Below, in pieces: positions 63,862 to 64,000 of a stretch of DNA of 64,000 nucleotides. The notes below the pieces were generated by a model. That model ran no database searches, had not been told where the DNA came from, and worked only from the letters and a program-made list of their open reading frames with translations. The stretch is from Faecalimicrobium dakarense (GTDB lineage: Bacteria; Bacillota; Clostridia; Peptostreptococcales; Peptostreptococcaceae): positions 17,825 through 81,824 of the forward strand of contig NZ_HG529227.1 of assembly GCF_000499525.1 (NCBI RefSeq), given 5' to 3'. Each line of letters begins with the position of its first letter. The first letter of the stretch is position 1. A program made the position numbers and the translations under genes.

Positions 63862-64000
63862 TGGATAATTTTCCCTACTTTTTGCATTAATATTTCATAT
63901 TGAAATGTTTGTGAAAAATTAGATAAGTCTGAAAATTCAACGTAAAAAGCGGTTTTTTTAACTGAAATATCTAAAAAAAATTATAAAAACACATTAAAAA

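Noticed and set aside
63862..64000. Possible small gene or terminator at the window end
   Set aside because: Only short A- and T-runs and no stem or start with a ribosome-binding site that I can support.

Overview
The window is a low-GC, A+T-rich stretch of a Firmicute chromosome. It is most like the Peptostreptococcaceae: Clostridioides difficile and its Paraclostridium/Paeniclostridium relatives. The case rests on five surface proteins that carry triplicated cell-wall-binding-2 (CWB2) domains, on SecA2, and on a wall-polysaccharide cluster ordered much like the C. difficile cwp6 - glycosyltransferase - cwp7 - mviN - pgm/manC region. No tRNA, rRNA, CRISPR array, integrase or insertion-sequence transposase was seen.

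Layout. 1-1338: 3' part of a YfcC-type carrier. 1376-4788: a small phage-derived module with two related CI-like regulators, a replication initiator, a DnaB-like helicase and a Mor-type activator, but no integrase or virion genes. 4934-7080: a Fic protein, a YrvL-like membrane protein and two tiny DUF2922/DUF1659 proteins. 7250-12438: a short glycan operon (nucleotide-sugar dehydrogenase, two GT4 enzymes, a MurJ-family flippase). 12640-19871: secA2 and two tandem, paralogous CWB2-anchored zinc metalloproteases. 20037-24035: a membrane acyltransferase, superoxide dismutase and a CWB2 amidase. 24191-38245: the main polymer operon (priming sugar transferase, membrane-tethered CWB2 protein, second MurJ-type flippase, phosphomannomutase, GDP-mannose synthesis, Wzy-like polymerase, GT32 and GT2 enzymes, TagF-like enzyme, UDP-glucose dehydrogenase). 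38339-45024: acyltransferase, NlpC/P60 hydrolase, Cwp19-like CWB2 enzyme, LCP ligase, a DUF3298 protein and an Amidase_6 protein. 45336-54165: HAD phosphatase, lipoproteins, an MBOAT/DHHW acylation pair, a short cis-prenyltransferase, a CwlD-like amidase and a GGDEF-EAL protein. 54257-58674: two patatin phospholipases around a broken adenine methylase and a STAS-like protein. 58888-63861: ptsH, ptsI, a pentapeptide-repeat protein, T-box-controlled asnA and a DUF1232 protein. In 63862-64000 I see nothing I can support.

How the genes fit together. The polysaccharide genes can plausibly make and flip a mannose- and uronate-containing, possibly glycerol-phosphate-containing, anionic polymer. LCP could attach it to peptidoglycan. 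The CWB2 proteins, exported by Sec/SecA2, would bind such a polymer as their C. difficile relatives do. The MBOAT/DHHW pair may acylate a wall polymer.

Three things stand out. (1) A dispersed GC-richer repeat family of about 30-80 bp has four intergenic copies and one copy lying in frame inside the TagF-like gene. (2) Seven single-base indels, six of them in A-runs, break five genes. They are either assembly errors or real decay of accessory genes. (3) An element downstream of two terminators, ahead of secA2 and of the first metalloprotease, has conserved primary sequence around a stem whose two arms differ compensatorily.
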